DNA of 51,836 nt from Allobosea sp. ASV33 (GCF_016428755.1 NZ_JAELTI010000030.1:1-51836), one strand, 5' to 3'; shown: positions 36,412 through 45,739, numbered from the stretch's first letter. The notes: a model not told the origin generated them from the sequence alone. Numbers and translations are program-made.

Positions 36412-39400
36412 ATGAACGATATGACGAAGCTGCCGGCGGCGTCTGATGCGGCCGGCGCCAACCCTCTCGCCATGCTGGCCGGCGAGAAGCGTCCAGATTT
36501 GATTCGCGACGAGGTCCTGGCCGAGATTTTCGCGGCGACCGTCGCTGCTCGCCCCGATCATCCGGCGCTGATCGATACAGAACATCGCCTGAGCTATGCC
36601 GATGTCTGGGCCAGGGCCGGGCGCCAGGCGCGCGGTCTCCAGCTGGCGGGCGTTGGCCCCGGCGACATGGTCGGCCTGTGGATGCCGCGCGGCATCGACC
36701 TGCTGGTCGCGCAGATCGCGATCACCCGTGCGGGCGCCGCCTGGGTGCCCTTCGACGCCGAGGCGCCGGTCGAGCGTATCGCAACCTGCCTGAACGACGC
36801 GGATGCCAAGGGCATCGTCACCTGCGCCGGTTGGACCGTGCGTGCCGAGGATACCGGCCGCAAGGTCTGGACGCCGGACACGCTTGCCGCCGGTGCGGAC
36901 GAAACCGAGCCGCCGGTGCGTCCCGCCGGCCTGACCAAGGATCACCCGGCCTATCTGATCTACACCTCCGGCTCGACGGGCACGCCCAAGGCGATCGTCA
37001 TCAGCCATCGCAACATCTGCCATTTCCTGCGCTCCGGGAACGCGGTCTACGGCTTCGGGCCGGACGATGTCGCGTTCCAGGGCGCTTCCGTCGCCTTTGA
37101 CCTGTCGATGGAGGAAATCTGGACGCCCTATCTCGTCGGCGCGACGCTGTTCGTCGCCTCGCCCGAGATGATGGGCGATGCCGAGAAGCTGCCGGCCATC
37201 CTCAACGACGCCGGCGTCACCATCATCGACACCGTGCCGACGCTGCTCGGAATCCTGCCGGCCGACGTGCCTTCGCTGAAGCTGATCCTCCTCGGCGGCG
37301 AGGCGCTGCCGCCTGCGATCGTGCAGAAATGGTCGAAGCCGGGCCGGCGCATCCTCAATACCTATGGGCCCACCGAGGCGACCGTGGTTGCGACTGCGGC
37401 CGAGGTCGTTCCAGGCGAGATCGTGACCATCGGCAAGCCGATCCCGAATTACACGGCCTATGTCGTCGGCGAGGACATGCGCCTCGTTCATCCCGGCGAG
37501 CAGGGCGAATTGCTGATCGGCGGGCCCGGCGTCGCCAAGGGCTATCACGGCCGGCCGGAGCTGACGGCCGAGAAGTTCATCGCCAATCCCTTCGCCGGCG
37601 TCGCCGGCGGGGACGATCCGATCCTCTACCGCTCGGGCGACGCGGTCAGCCTCGATGCGAACGGCAATATCGTCTTTCACGGCCGCATCGACGACCAGAT
37701 CAAGATCCGCGGCTTCCGCGTCGAGCTTGGCGAGATCGAATCCAAGCTCGCCGACGAGCCGGGCGTGGCCCAGGCGGCGGTCGTGCTGCGCAGCGATGAC
37801 GGCATCGAGCGGCTCGTCGCCTTCGTCGTGCCCGAGCCCGGCGTCGCCGTCGACGGCCCGGTGCTGAGGGCGGCTTTGCGCGAGAAGTTGCCGCCCTACA
37901 TGGTCCCGGCGCATTTCGAGGCGGTGGGCTCGCTGCCGCGCATGGTCTCCGGCAAGGTCGACCGCAAGATGCTCAAGGCGGCGCCATTGACGGCGCCGAG
38001 CGCCGAGGGCGAGCAGGAGCCGCCGCGCAACGCGACGGAAGCCGCGCTGCTGGAAGCGGCCAAGCGCGTGCTCGGCACGGCAAGCCTGCCGCTGGAGGCG
38101 GATTTCTTCGTCGATCTCGGCGGCCATTCCCTGCTGGCGGCCCGCTTCATCTCGATCGTGCGCGAGACCCCGGCCTATGCCGGCATCACGCTGCAGGACG
38201 TCTATGCCGCGCGCACGCTGCGGGCGATGGCGGCACTCCTCGACGAGCGCGGCGTCGCCGTTGCCGAGGACCTGTCCTTCACGCCGCCGCCCCTGCTGCG
38301 CCGCTTCCTCTGCGGTCTCGCCCAGGCGATCGCGCTGCCGGTCATCATCGGCCTGGCGACGGCGCAATGGCTCGGCGTCTTCGTCACTTACATGATCCTC
38401 TCGGGCGAGGACCTCTCGCTGCCGGGCCAGATCGCCGCGCTGCTCGGCGTCTATGTCGCGATCATCGTCGTCACCGGCCTGATCGGCATCGCGCTGAAAT
38501 GGCTGGTGCTGGGCCGGACCAAGCCCGGCGTCTATCCGCTCTGGGGCGTCTATTACTTCCGCTGGTGGTTTGCCGCCCGCGTCGCCGGCCTCGTCCATAT
38601 CAAGTGGCTGCAGGGCACGCCGGTGATGCGCTTCTACTGGCGCCTGCTCGGCGCCAAGGTCGGTCGTGACGTCATCATCTCCGATTACGAGGCCGGCGCG
38701 ATCGACCTGATCGAGATCGGCGACTTCACGACCTTCGGCTCCAAGACCACCTTCGCCAATGGCGAGGCGATCGGCAACAAGCTGGTGATCGGCCGCATCA
38801 CCATCGGCAAGGACGTCTCTGCCGGCGCCTCCGTCGTGCTCGGTCATGGCGCGGTGATCGGCGACCACGCCGAAATCGGCGACCTCACCGCGATTCCTCC
38901 CGGCGTCCATGTCGGCGATGCCGAGATCTGGGACGGCACGCCCGGCCGCAAGATCGGCACGGTCGATCTCGCGGCCCTGCCGCCGCAGGCCGAGGCTTCG
39001 CCGGGCCGGCGCGCGCTGATGACCTGCTTCTACATCCTGATGCTGGTGGTGCTGCCGCCGGTCAGCCTGCTGCCGATCTTCCCGGCCTTCTGGCTGTTCG
39101 ACAAGATCGACTACTTCATCGCCGGCTGGACCGACATCAGCTATCTCTGGTTCCTGCCGCTCCTGACCTGGCCGACCTCGATCGGCCTGATCGCCTTCAC
39201 CGTGCTGCTGATGGCCGCCTTGCGCTGGGCGATCCTGCCGCGCGTGACCTCCGGCTCCTGGTCGATCCATTCCGGCTTCTACGCGCGCAAATGGACGGTG
39301 GCGCTGGCGACCGAAGTCACGCTGGAAACGCTCTCATCGCTCTTCGCGACCATCTACATGCGCGCCTGGTACAGGCTGATGGGCGCCAGCATCGGCAAGG

Positions 39401-40431
39401 GCGCAGAGATCTCCACCAACCTCTCCGGCCGCTACGACCTCACCGGCATCGGCGCCGGCAACTTCATCGCCGACGAGGTCGTCTTCGGCGACGAGGACAT
39501 GCGGCGCGGCTATATGCGCCTCGATGCGACGCGCACCGGCGATCAGGTCTTCGTCGGCAACGATGCCGTCGTGCCGCCCGGCGCCGTCATTCCCGACCGC
39601 GTGCTGATCGGCATCAAGTCGAAGCCGCCTGCCAACGACCGCATGCAGCCGGGCGACACCTGGTTCGGCTCGCCGCCGATCCGCCTGCCGACGCGGCAGA
39701 AGGTCGATCTCGGCGCCGACTGGACCTACAAGCCCTCCTTCGCCAAGCAGTTCGGGCGCGGTGTCTTCGAGGCGCTGCACACCTCCTTCCCGGCGATGCT
39801 GTTCATCACCTTCGGCACTGTCGCGGTCGACATGGTGCTGCAGCAGAAGATCAACGACGGCGACTGGACCGGGCTCGTCCTCTCCTTCATGGCTGTCGCC
39901 ATGGCGATCGCCATCGTGCAGGCGCTGATCTGCGCCGCCGTGAAATGGCTGATGATGGGCGTCTACAAGCCCGTGATGAAGCCGATGTGGTCGTGGTGGG
40001 CGATGCGCACCGAGGCGGTGGCGGTGATGTACTGGGGCCTCGGCGGCAAGGTGCTGTTCGACTATCTGCGCGGCACGCCGTTCCTGCCCTGGTTCCTGAT
40101 GCTGTTCGGCGCGAAATACGGCAAGGGCGTCTGGCTCGACTCGACGGATATCACCGAGTTCGACTGCATCCGCGTCGGCGATTTCTGCACGGTCAACGCC
40201 CATTCGGCGCTGCAGACCCATCTCTACGAGGATCGGGTGATGAAGGTCGGCCGCGTGCGCCTGGGCAAGGGCGTCTGCGTCGGCGCGGGCGCGACCGTGC
40301 TCTACGACACGCATGTCGGCGACTACGCCCAGATCGGCCAGCTCACCGTGATCATGAAGGGCGAGAACCTGCCGGCGCATACGCGCTGGGAAGGCGCTCC
40401 CGCGGCGCCCGCGAAGGGGCCGGCGCACTGA
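36412..40431 (+). CDS. Pls/PosA-type membrane non-ribosomal peptide synthetase
   Basis: A 1339-residue single-gene synthetase. Residues about 35-520 form an adenylation domain: core A3 [12 protein letters not shown] at 182, D235/E239-type pocket segment [16 protein letters not shown], and A10 lysine about 515 in [10 protein letters not shown] carrier domain follows ([16 protein letters not shown], phosphopantetheine serine S573). Residues 630-1339 have no normal condensation domain. Instead there are three copies of a unit about 242 residues long: hydrophobic helices, a KW/RW turn (696, 938, 1178), then a GAK/GAS-GK hexapeptide-like beta-helix (747, 991, 1233). Six membrane helices plus three soluble domains is the architecture of epsilon-poly-lysine synthetase (Pls). 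It probably makes an amino-acid homopolymer or conjugate at the inner membrane; the product is unknown. Confidence 0.85.
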   Translation: MNDMTKLPAASDAAGANPLAMLAGEKRPDLIRDEVLAEIFAATVAARPDHPALIDTEHRLSYADVWARAGRQARGLQLAGVGPGDMVGLWMPRGIDLLVAQIAITRAGAAWVPFDAEAPVERIATCLNDADAKGIVTCAGWTVRAEDTGRKVWTPDTLAAGADETEPPVRPAGLTKDHPAYLIYTSGSTGTPKAIVISHRNICHFLRSGNAVYGFGPDDVAFQGASVAFDLSMEEIWTPYLVGATLFVASPEMMGDAEKLPAILNDAGVTIIDTVPTLLGILPADVPSLKLILLGGEALPPAIVQKWSKPGRRILNTYGPTEATVVATAAEVVPGEIVTIGKPIPNYTAYVVGEDMRLVHPGEQGELLIGGPGVAKGYHGRPELTAEKFIANPFAGVAGGDDPILYRSGDAVSLDANGNIVFHGRIDDQIKIRGFRVELGEIESKLADEPGVAQAAVVLRSDDGIERLVAFVVPEPGVAVDGPVLRAALREKLPPYMVPAHFEAVGSLPRMVSGKVDRKMLKAAPLTAPSAEGEQEPPRNATEAALLEAAKRVLGTASLPLEADFFVDLGGHSLLAARFISIVRETPAYAGITLQDVYAARTLRAMAALLDERGVAVAEDLSFTPPPLLRRFLCGLAQAIALPVIIGLATAQWLGVFVTYMILSGEDLSLPGQIAALLGVYVAIIVVTGLIGIALKWLVLGRTKPGVYPLWGVYYFRWWFAARVAGLVHIKWLQGTPVMRFYWRLLGAKVGRDVIISDYEAGAIDLIEIGDFTTFGSKTTFANGEAIGNKLVIGRITIGKDVSAGASVVLGHGAVIGDHAEIGDLTAIPPGVHVGDAEIWDGTPGRKIGTVDLAALPPQAEASPGRRALMTCFYILMLVVLPPVSLLPIFPAFWLFDKIDYFIAGWTDISYLWFLPLLTWPTSIGLIAFTVLLMAALRWAILPRVTSGSWSIHSGFYARKWTVALATEVTLETLSSLFATIYMRAWYRLMGASIGKGAEISTNLSGRYDLTGIGAGNFIADEVVFGDEDMRRGYMRLDATRTGDQVFVGNDAVVPPGAVIPDRVLIGIKSKPPANDRMQPGDTWFGSPPIRLPTRQKVDLGADWTYKPSFAKQFGRGVFEALHTSFPAMLFITFGTVAVDMVLQQKINDGDWTGLVLSFMAVAMAIAIVQALICAAVKWLMMGVYKPVMKPMWSWWAMRTEAVAVMYWGLGGKVLFDYLRGTPFLPWFLMLFGAKYGKGVWLDSTDITEFDCIRVGDFCTVNAHSALQTHLYEDRVMKVGRVRLGKGVCVGAGATVLYDTHVGDYAQIGQLTVIMKGENLPAHTRWEGAPAAPAKGPAH

Positions 40432-40504
40432 CGAAACCGGCCGGTCGTTTGACCGGCGGTCCCGGCCCGGACTAAGACCCTGCACGTATCTCGCGCAGGC
40501 TCCC

Positions 40505-41623
40505 ATGTCGCATAACAGTTTCGGCCATCTCTTCCGCGTCACCACCTTCGGCGAGAGCCATGGCCCGGCCATCGGCTGCGTCGTCGACGGCTGCCCGCCG
40601 CTGCTTCCGTTGACCGAGGCCGACATCCAGGGCGATCTCGACCGCCGTCGTCCCGGCCAGTCGCGTTTCACCACGCAGCGCCAGGAGCCGGACCAGGTCC
40701 GCATCGTCTCCGGCGTCTTCGCACGCGAGAGCGACGGCGTGCAGGTCACCACCGGCACATCGATCGGGCTCATGATCGACAATGTCGACCAGCGCTCGAA
40801 GGATTATTCCGACATCAAGGACAAGTACCGGCCGGGCCATGCCGACTACACCTATGACGTCAAATACGGCATCCGCGACTATCGCGGCGGCGGCCGCTCC
40901 TCCGCGCGCGAGACGGCGATGCGCGTCGCCGCAGGCGCCATCGCCCGCAAGGTCGTGCCCGGTATGATCGTGCGCGGCGCCCTCGTCCAGATGGGGCCGC
41001 ACAAGATCGACCGCGCCAATTGGGACTGGGACGAGGTCGGCCGCAACCCGTTCTTCTGCCCCGATGCCAAGGCCGCCGCCTTCTTCGAGGGTTATCTCGA
41101 CGGCATCAGGAAGTCCGGTTCCTCGATCGGCGCCGTGCTGGAGATCGTCGCCGAGGGCGTGCCGGCGGGTCTGGGCGCGCCGATCTACGCCAAGCTCGAT
41201 TCCGAGATCGCGGCGGCGCTGATGAGCATCAACGCGGTCAAGGGCGTCGAGATCGGCGAAGGATTCGGCGCGGCCGAGCTTTCGGGCGAGGAGAATGCCG
41301 ACGAGATGCGCGCCGGCAATGACGGGCGCCCGCTCTTCCTCTCCAACCATGCCGGCGGCATTCTGGGGGGTATCTCGACCGGCCAGCCGATCGTCGCGCG
41401 GTTCGCGGTGAAGCCGACTTCTTCGATCCTGGCGACGCGCGCGACCGTGACACGCACCGGCGGCGAGGCCGAGATGTTCACCAAGGGCCGACACGACCCT
41501 TGCGTCGGCATCCGCGCCGTGCCGGTCGGCGAGGCTATGGTCGCCTGCGTGCTGGCCGACCAGTATCTGCGCCATCGCGCGCAGGTCGGCGTCGTCGAGC
41601 CGCGCTGGCCGTTTCAGGAGTGA
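40505..41623 (+). CDS. aroC: Chorismate synthase
   Basis: A 372-residue FMN-dependent enzyme converting EPSP to chorismate, the last shared step of aromatic amino-acid synthesis. Signatures seen are [52 protein letters not shown] and the C-terminal [17 protein letters not shown]. It follows the synthetase gene by 73 bases on the same strand; co-transcription is possible but the two have no obvious link. Confidence 0.97.
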   Translation: MSHNSFGHLFRVTTFGESHGPAIGCVVDGCPPLLPLTEADIQGDLDRRRPGQSRFTTQRQEPDQVRIVSGVFARESDGVQVTTGTSIGLMIDNVDQRSKDYSDIKDKYRPGHADYTYDVKYGIRDYRGGGRSSARETAMRVAAGAIARKVVPGMIVRGALVQMGPHKIDRANWDWDEVGRNPFFCPDAKAAAFFEGYLDGIRKSGSSIGAVLEIVAEGVPAGLGAPIYAKLDSEIAAALMSINAVKGVEIGEGFGAAELSGEENADEMRAGNDGRPLFLSNHAGGILGGISTGQPIVARFAVKPTSSILATRATVTRTGGEAEMFTKGRHDPCVGIRAVPVGEAMVACVLADQYLRHRAQVGVVEPRWPFQE

Positions 41624-41629
41624 CATCGC

Positions 41630-41709
41630 CGTCATTCTCGGGCGGAAATGGGCTCTGGTACGAGAGCCTTCCTCGTCATGAGATGCTCGGGGCAAGCCCG
41701 AGCATGACG
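41630..41709. repeat. Intergenic palindromic repeat, copy 7 (TCGGG subtype)
   Basis: CGTCATTCTCGGGCGG...ATGCTCGGGGCAAGCCCGAGCAT plus GACGC, starting 6 bases after the aroC stop. It lies between aroC and the tandem ribB-type gene; the 84 bases after it contain the ribB promoter and no riboswitch that I can recognise. Confidence 0.85.
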
Positions 41710-41793
41710 CGCCAAAGAGCTTGCATTTCAGCAATACTGAAAATGCATTGATCATTCATTGCGGATGAAGTGGCGACGTACTAGCTTGCCGGC

Positions 41794-43074
41794 ATGAAGC
41801 TCGATATCTGGCTCCGGCAGAACAAGATCGCACGCAGCGCCTTCGCGAAACAGGTTGGCCTCTCGCCGGCCAGTGTGACCGCCTTGTGCAACGATCCCGC
41901 CGCCTGGATTTCCCGCGAAAGCGCCGAGCGCATCACCGCCGCCACCGGCGGCGCCGTCACCCCCAATGATTTCCTCGGCCTGTCCGGGCCACGCGAGGCT
42001 GCCATGTCCAACAATGTCGCAGAGACCATCGAAGCCTTCGCCCGCGGCGAGATCGTCATCGTCACCGATGACGACGATCGCGAGAACGAGGGCGATCTCA
42101 TCGTTGCAGCCTCCCTCTGCACGCCGGAGAAGATGGCCTTCATCATCCGCAACACCTGCGGCATCGTCTGCGCGCCTTTGACGGCGAGCGAGGCCCGGCG
42201 CCTGCGTCTCGATCCGATGGTCTCGTCGAACGACGCCCCGCTCGGCACCGCCTTCACCATCACGGTCGACGTCAAGCACGGGCTGACCACGGGCATCTCG
42301 GCCGAGCAGCGCACCAACACGGTCCGCGCGCTCGCCAACGGCAATATGGGCGCCGCCGATTTCGTCCGCCCCGGCCATGTCTTCCCGCTCATCGCCAAAG
42401 ATGGCGGCGTGCTGATGCGCTCCGGCCATACCGAAGCGGCCGTCGATCTCTGCAAGCTCGCCGAATTGCCGCCGGTCGGCGTCATCTGCGAGCTCGCCAA
42501 TGACGACGGCACGGTGATGAAGGGCGCGCAGATCGCCGCTTTCGCCGAGAAGCATGGCCTCAAGCAGATCACGGTCGCGGACCTGATCGCCTATCGCCAG
42601 TCGCGCGAGAAGCTGGTCGAGCGGGTGCATTCCTTCCCGGTCAAGACCGCGTTCGGCGACGTCACCGGCCATGTCTATGTCACGCCCTTCGACAGCACCC
42701 AGCACTTCGCCTTCGTGATGGGCAAGCTCGGCGACGGCGACAAGGTGCCGGCCCGCCTGCACCGCGCCGACGTGGTCGCCGACGTGCTCGGCGGCGCCAG
42801 CTCGATCCAGTGCGCGCTCCGCCGCTTCCAGCAGGAAGGCAAGGGCGTGCTGATCTATCTGCGCGACGGCAGCGCCGGCGTGCCGATCAAGCCCGTCGAC
42901 GACGAGAACTCCGACGCTCTGCGCAGCCAGCAATGGCGCGAGGTCGGCCTGGGCGCACAGATCCTGCGCGATCTCGGCGTCCGCTCGATCATCAATCTCG
43001 CCTCCTCGCCCCGCTCCTTCGTCGGGCTCAGCGGCTTCGGCATCGAGATCGCCGAGACGGCGCCGCTGGAATAG
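41794..43074 (+). CDS. ribB: 3,4-dihydroxy-2-butanone-4-phosphate synthase with N-terminal HTH and degenerate GTP cyclohydrolase II domain
   Basis: A 426-residue three-part protein. Residues 1-65 look like a Cro/XRE helix-turn-helix (RSAFAKQVGLSPASVTALC, then ERITAATGGAVTPNDFL). Residues 72-275 are a complete RibB domain with the catalytic DDDDRENEGDLI motif. Residues 280-426 have the RibA fold (GVLIYLRDGS, GAQILRDLGVRSI), but the zinc-binding Cys triad expected in the RxHSEC...CDC region is missing (RLHRADVVADVLGG), so GTP cyclohydrolase II activity is unlikely. This resembles RibBX variants. An internal ATG at 42004 (MSNNVAET) with GAGG upstream could start a form without the HTH. Confidence 0.9.
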   Translation: MKLDIWLRQNKIARSAFAKQVGLSPASVTALCNDPAAWISRESAERITAATGGAVTPNDFLGLSGPREAAMSNNVAETIEAFARGEIVIVTDDDDRENEGDLIVAASLCTPEKMAFIIRNTCGIVCAPLTASEARRLRLDPMVSSNDAPLGTAFTITVDVKHGLTTGISAEQRTNTVRALANGNMGAADFVRPGHVFPLIAKDGGVLMRSGHTEAAVDLCKLAELPPVGVICELANDDGTVMKGAQIAAFAEKHGLKQITVADLIAYRQSREKLVERVHSFPVKTAFGDVTGHVYVTPFDSTQHFAFVMGKLGDGDKVPARLHRADVVADVLGGASSIQCALRRFQQEGKGVLIYLRDGSAGVPIKPVDDENSDALRSQQWREVGLGAQILRDLGVRSIINLASSPRSFVGLSGFGIEIAETAPLE

Positions 43075-43120
43075 GCGAGCGTCCGCAACTCAGCGGGGAG
43101 CTTCCCGAACAAAAACGCGG

Positions 43121-43227
43121 GTCATCCCGGGCGACCGAAGGGAGACCCGGGATCCATGCCGGAACCTTCCTCGGAAACGCTCAGGCATGGATCCCGGATC
43201 TTCGCTTCGCTCCGTCCGGGATGACGG
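43121..43227. repeat. Intergenic palindromic repeat, copy 8
   Basis: GTCATCCCGGGCGACC...GGGATCCATGCC...GGCATGGATCCC...CCGTCCGGGATGACGG, in the convergent gap between ribB and the histone-deacetylase-like gene. Confidence 0.9.
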
Positions 43228-43261
43228 TGGGGTTGTTGTCGGGGCCGCGGGTTGGCCTTCC

Positions 43262-44191
43262 TCACCCCTCCATCAGCGCCGCGACATGGGCGGCTGTCGA
43301 TTTCGCGAGAGCGTCGAGGTCGTAGCCCCCCTCCAGCACCGAGACGATGCGGCCGCTGGCATGGCGGTCGGCCACCTCCATCAGCTTTTGCGTTGCCCAG
43401 GCGAAATCGGCCTCGCGCAGGTTGAGGCTGGCGAGCGGGTCGCGCCAATGCGCGTCGAACCCCGCCGAGATCACCACGAGATCGGGGCGGAAGGCATCGA
43501 GCCGCGGCAGGATGGTGGTCTCGAAAGCGTCACGAAACGCGTCCGATCCCGCTCCGGACTGCAAGGGCACATTGACGATCGTGCCTTGCGTGCCGCGCTC
43601 CGAGGCCGCACCGGTGCCAGGATAGAGCGGCATCTCGTGGGTCGAGGCGTAGAGCACGCTCGCATCGTCCCAGAAGATGTCCTGCGTGCCGTTGCCGTGA
43701 TGCACGTCCCAGTCGACGATGGCGACGCGCGCGGCCCCATGCGCCTTCTGCGCGTGGCGTGCGGCGATCGCGGCATGATTGAAGAAGCAGAAGCCCATGG
43801 CGCGCTCGCGTTCGGCATGGTGGCCGGGCGGGCGCATCGCGACGAAGGCGTTGCGCGCCTTGCCGGCCATGACCTCGTCCACGGCGGCGACGGCTCCGCC
43901 GACGCCCCTGAGCGCCGCTTCGATCGTGCCGGGCGAGATCAGCGTGTCGGCATCGACCTGGACGAAGCCGGTCGCGGGCGCGGAAGCGATCAGCGCCCGC
44001 GCATAGGATTCGGGATGGCAGAGCGCCACCTGCTGGAGCGTGCCGAGCGGCGCCTCCAGCCGAATCAGTGCCACGAAACGCTCGGCTTCCAGCGCCTGAT
44101 CGACCGCCTTGATCCTGTCCGCGCATTCGGGATGGCCCGGCGGCATCGCATGTGCGAGGCTGGCCGGGTGGGTGAAGAGCAAGGTCGTCAA
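43262..44191 (-). CDS. Histone deacetylase-like amidohydrolase
   Basis: A 309-residue zinc-dependent deacetylase-fold protein. HPECADRIKAV is near the N-terminus; the active-site histidine pair is in RPPGHHAER; zinc ligands are in VDWDVHHGNG and in SAGFDAHWRDP. Bacterial members act on acetylated polyamines, acetoin-related or other N-acetyl substrates. The start is TTG at 44191: an in-frame TAA lies three codons upstream, and no in-frame ATG or GTG precedes the conserved HPECADR block at a sensible place. It is convergent with ribB and divergent from the L,D-transpeptidase gene. Confidence 0.9.
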   Translation of the reverse strand: MTTLLFTHPASLAHAMPPGHPECADRIKAVDQALEAERFVALIRLEAPLGTLQQVALCHPESYARALIASAPATGFVQVDADTLISPGTIEAALRGVGGAVAAVDEVMAGKARNAFVAMRPPGHHAERERAMGFCFFNHAAIAARHAQKAHGAARVAIVDWDVHHGNGTQDIFWDDASVLYASTHEMPLYPGTGAASERGTQGTIVNVPLQSGAGSDAFRDAFETTILPRLDAFRPDLVVISAGFDAHWRDPLASLNLREADFAWATQKLMEVADRHASGRIVSVLEGGYDLDALAKSTAAHVAALMEG

Positions 44192-44226
44192 GGCCGGTTA
44201 TCCCCGTATCCGTGGCCGGTTTGCCA

Positions 44227-44246
44227 CGCCAGACGGCCTTCTGGCG
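44227..44246. promoter_or_regulatory. 7-bp dyad in the hdac-L,D-transpeptidase promoter gap
   Basis: CGCCAGA (44227-44233) and TCTGGCG (44240-44246) pair perfectly with a 6-base spacer, 36 bases upstream of the TTG start of the deacetylase-like gene. Candidate operator for the minus-strand gene; no binder is known. Confidence 0.3.
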
Positions 44247-44392
44247 CTCATTTTGGGAACCGGATTGCACCATGGCCGTTTGAGGCCTAGTGCTTCGCCG
44301 GACCGCCGCTTTTGGGGAAGCGCGCGGGCGATACGAAGCCTTAACGTTCGATTCATCATAAAGGCTGCCTTCGGGTCGGCTGGGGTGGGGCT

Positions 44393-44989
44393 ATGAAGAA
44401 GACCGTTTTCGTTGCGCTGGCGCTGTCCGCCCTCCTGGGCGCCTGCCAGTATAAGAGCGTGGCCGCTCCGGAGCTGTCAGCCCGTGACGCGGAATATATC
44501 GCGCTCGTCCCCAAGTTCGACACCTACCTGCCTTACCTGCCCTACGAGATAGCCGATCCGACCGGGCAGCCGCCGGGCACGATCTATATCGATACCAAGG
44601 CGAAGTTCCTCTACCTCGTCCTGCCGAACAAGAAGGCGATCCGCTACGGCGTCGCCACCGGCGAGGAAGCCTATGGCTGGACCGGCGAGGCCGTGATCCA
44701 GCGCAAGGCGGAATGGCCGCGCTGGACGCCGCCGGCCGAGATGATCAAGCGCTGGCCGCATCTGAAGCCGGTCGCCGGCGGCCTCGCCGGCGGCCCGGAC
44801 AACCCGCTCGGGGCGCGCGCGCTCTATCTCTACCAGAACGGCCAGGACACGCTCTATCGCATCCACGGCACCAACGAGCCGGAGACGATCGGCCGTTCGG
44901 CCTCATCGGGCTGCATCCGCATGCGCAATATCGACGTGATCGACCTGTTCAACCGCGTTCCCGCGGGCGCGAAGGTCATCGTTGTCTGA
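44393..44989 (+). CDS. L,D-transpeptidase (YkuD/ErfK family) lipoprotein
   Basis: A 198-residue cell-envelope enzyme. The signal peptide ends in a lipobox (ALLGAC), with the lipidated cysteine near residue 18. The YkuD catalytic block is present as IHGTNEPETIGRSASSGCIR with the nucleophilic cysteine in SGCIRM. The family forms 3-3 peptidoglycan cross-links or attaches proteins to peptidoglycan. No separate peptidoglycan-binding domain is present. The gene is followed 26 bases later by a strong terminator. Confidence 0.92.
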   Translation: MKKTVFVALALSALLGACQYKSVAAPELSARDAEYIALVPKFDTYLPYLPYEIADPTGQPPGTIYIDTKAKFLYLVLPNKKAIRYGVATGEEAYGWTGEAVIQRKAEWPRWTPPAEMIKRWPHLKPVAGGLAGGPDNPLGARALYLYQNGQDTLYRIHGTNEPETIGRSASSGCIRMRNIDVIDLFNRVPAGAKVIVV

Positions 44990-45015
44990 TCGGACGGACG
45001 ATCCGGAGAATTTAG

Positions 45016-45041
45016 CGGGCGGCCTTCGGGCCGCCCGTTTT
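45016..45041 (+). terminator. Rho-independent terminator of the L,D-transpeptidase gene
   Basis: CGGGCGGCC and GGCCGCCCG make a perfect 9-bp stem with a TTCG loop, followed by TTTTCG. It lies 26 bases after the stop codon at 44989. Confidence 0.9.
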
Positions 45042-45069
45042 CGTTTCGGCGGCTTCGATGGAAGCACGC

Positions 45070-45216
45070 CGTCATTCCGGGGCTTCGCGTTAGCGAAGAG
45101 CCCGGAACCCAGAACCGATGCCGTTTCAGAAAAGAGCCCTCGGGTCGGCGCCCAGTTCATGGCGGCAGCGGTTCTGGGTTCCGGGCTCAGGCCTTTGGCC
45201 TGCCCCGGAATGACGG
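45070..45216. repeat. Intergenic palindromic repeat, copy 9 (longest)
   Basis: CGTCATTCCGGGGCTTCGCG...CCCGGAACCCAGAACC...GGTTCTGGGTTCCGGG...CCCCGGAATGACGG. The long internal arms GGAACCCAGAACC and GGTTCTGGGTTCC pair perfectly. It lies in the 335-base gap 44990-45324, which otherwise contains only two terminators. Confidence 0.9.
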
Positions 45217-45260
45217 CGAGCCTCATGGAAATTGTGCGCCGGCATGCGCTCTGAGCCGCC

Positions 45261-45298
45261 CAAGAAAAAGGCCGGTGGGAGCAAGCTCCGCACCGGCC
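45261..45298 (-). terminator. Rho-independent terminator of the small minus-strand gene
   Basis: GGCCGGTG-GGAGC and GCTCC-G-CACCGGCC form a 13-bp stem with one bulge and an AA/TT tip; on the minus strand it is followed by TTTTTCTT. It lies 26 bases past the stop at 45325 and supports a real minus-strand transcript there. Confidence 0.85.
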
Positions 45299-45324
45299 AA
45301 GTGATGGGTCTCGAAGGGGAGGTT

Positions 45325-45531
45325 TCAGTCGTAGAAACCGTGGCGGAGAACACCGGGCAACTCGGCCTTGCGCTCTTCGTGCTGTTTCAACGCGGGTGGT
45401 GCCTGTCGGGTTCCTGCGGCGACCGCGCGAATTGCGATCGGGCGGAAGCGGGAGGCATAGGTCGCCCGCGCCGTGGCGTCGTGGAAACCCTTGCGGGCCG
45501 GTGCCGGGGAATGGGCGTCGCGTTGAAGCAT
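45325..45531 (-). CDS. Small basic hypothetical protein
   Basis: A 68-residue Arg/His/Ala-rich protein with no signal or membrane segment; it ends in LPGVLRHGFYD. I do not recognise the family. Support for coding comes from context: an AGGA site just before the ATG, a terminator of the preceding minus-strand gene (45691-45712) upstream and its own strong terminator (45261-45298) downstream, so an independent transcript spans exactly this frame. It could instead be a small RNA gene; the overlapping plus-strand frame at 45232-45540 runs across the terminator and is less likely. Confidence 0.5.
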   Translation of the reverse strand: MLQRDAHSPAPARKGFHDATARATYASRFRPIAIRAVAAGTRQAPPALKQHEERKAELPGVLRHGFYD

Positions 45532-45690
45532 GGTTCCTGACTCGTCTGAAGCGACCTCGTGCCGGCGGCTCGCGCCTGCCGACCTGATCTGTCTGGCGGC
45601 GGATCGGGACCGCGCCGGGGCGCCTCTGTGATCTGTTCGTGGCGTTTTCGGGCGTTCCCCGAGCTTTTGCCATATTGCTGAACAGGAAAA

Positions 45691-45712
45691 GGCCGGGCGT
45701 CGCCGCCCGGCC
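45691..45712 (-). terminator. Rho-independent terminator of the class III aminotransferase gene
   Basis: GGCCGGGCG and CGCCCGGCC form a perfect 9-bp stem with a 4-base loop; on the minus strand it is followed by TTTTCC. It lies 27 bases past the aminotransferase stop at 45740. Confidence 0.9.
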
Positions 45713-45739
45713 TTTCATGGTTCCGCCGTGCCGGCGATG

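Noticed and set aside
36394..39270. 958-codon minus-strand open frame opposite the peptide synthetase
   Set aside because: Composition (Arg/Asp/Ala/Gly rich, repetitive) is that of an antisense shadow; the plus-strand frame has all domain motifs.
41710..41793. FMN riboswitch upstream of ribB
   Set aside because: Only 84 bases lie between the repeat element and the start; no multi-helix RFN-like pattern could be recognised.
45232..45540. 102-codon plus-strand frame
   Set aside because: It begins inside the minus-strand terminator region and has no ribosome-binding site; the opposite-strand frame is better supported.
44903..45718. 271-codon minus-strand frame
   Set aside because: It runs through repeat copy 9 and two strong terminators and has low-complexity Arg/Pro-rich sequence.
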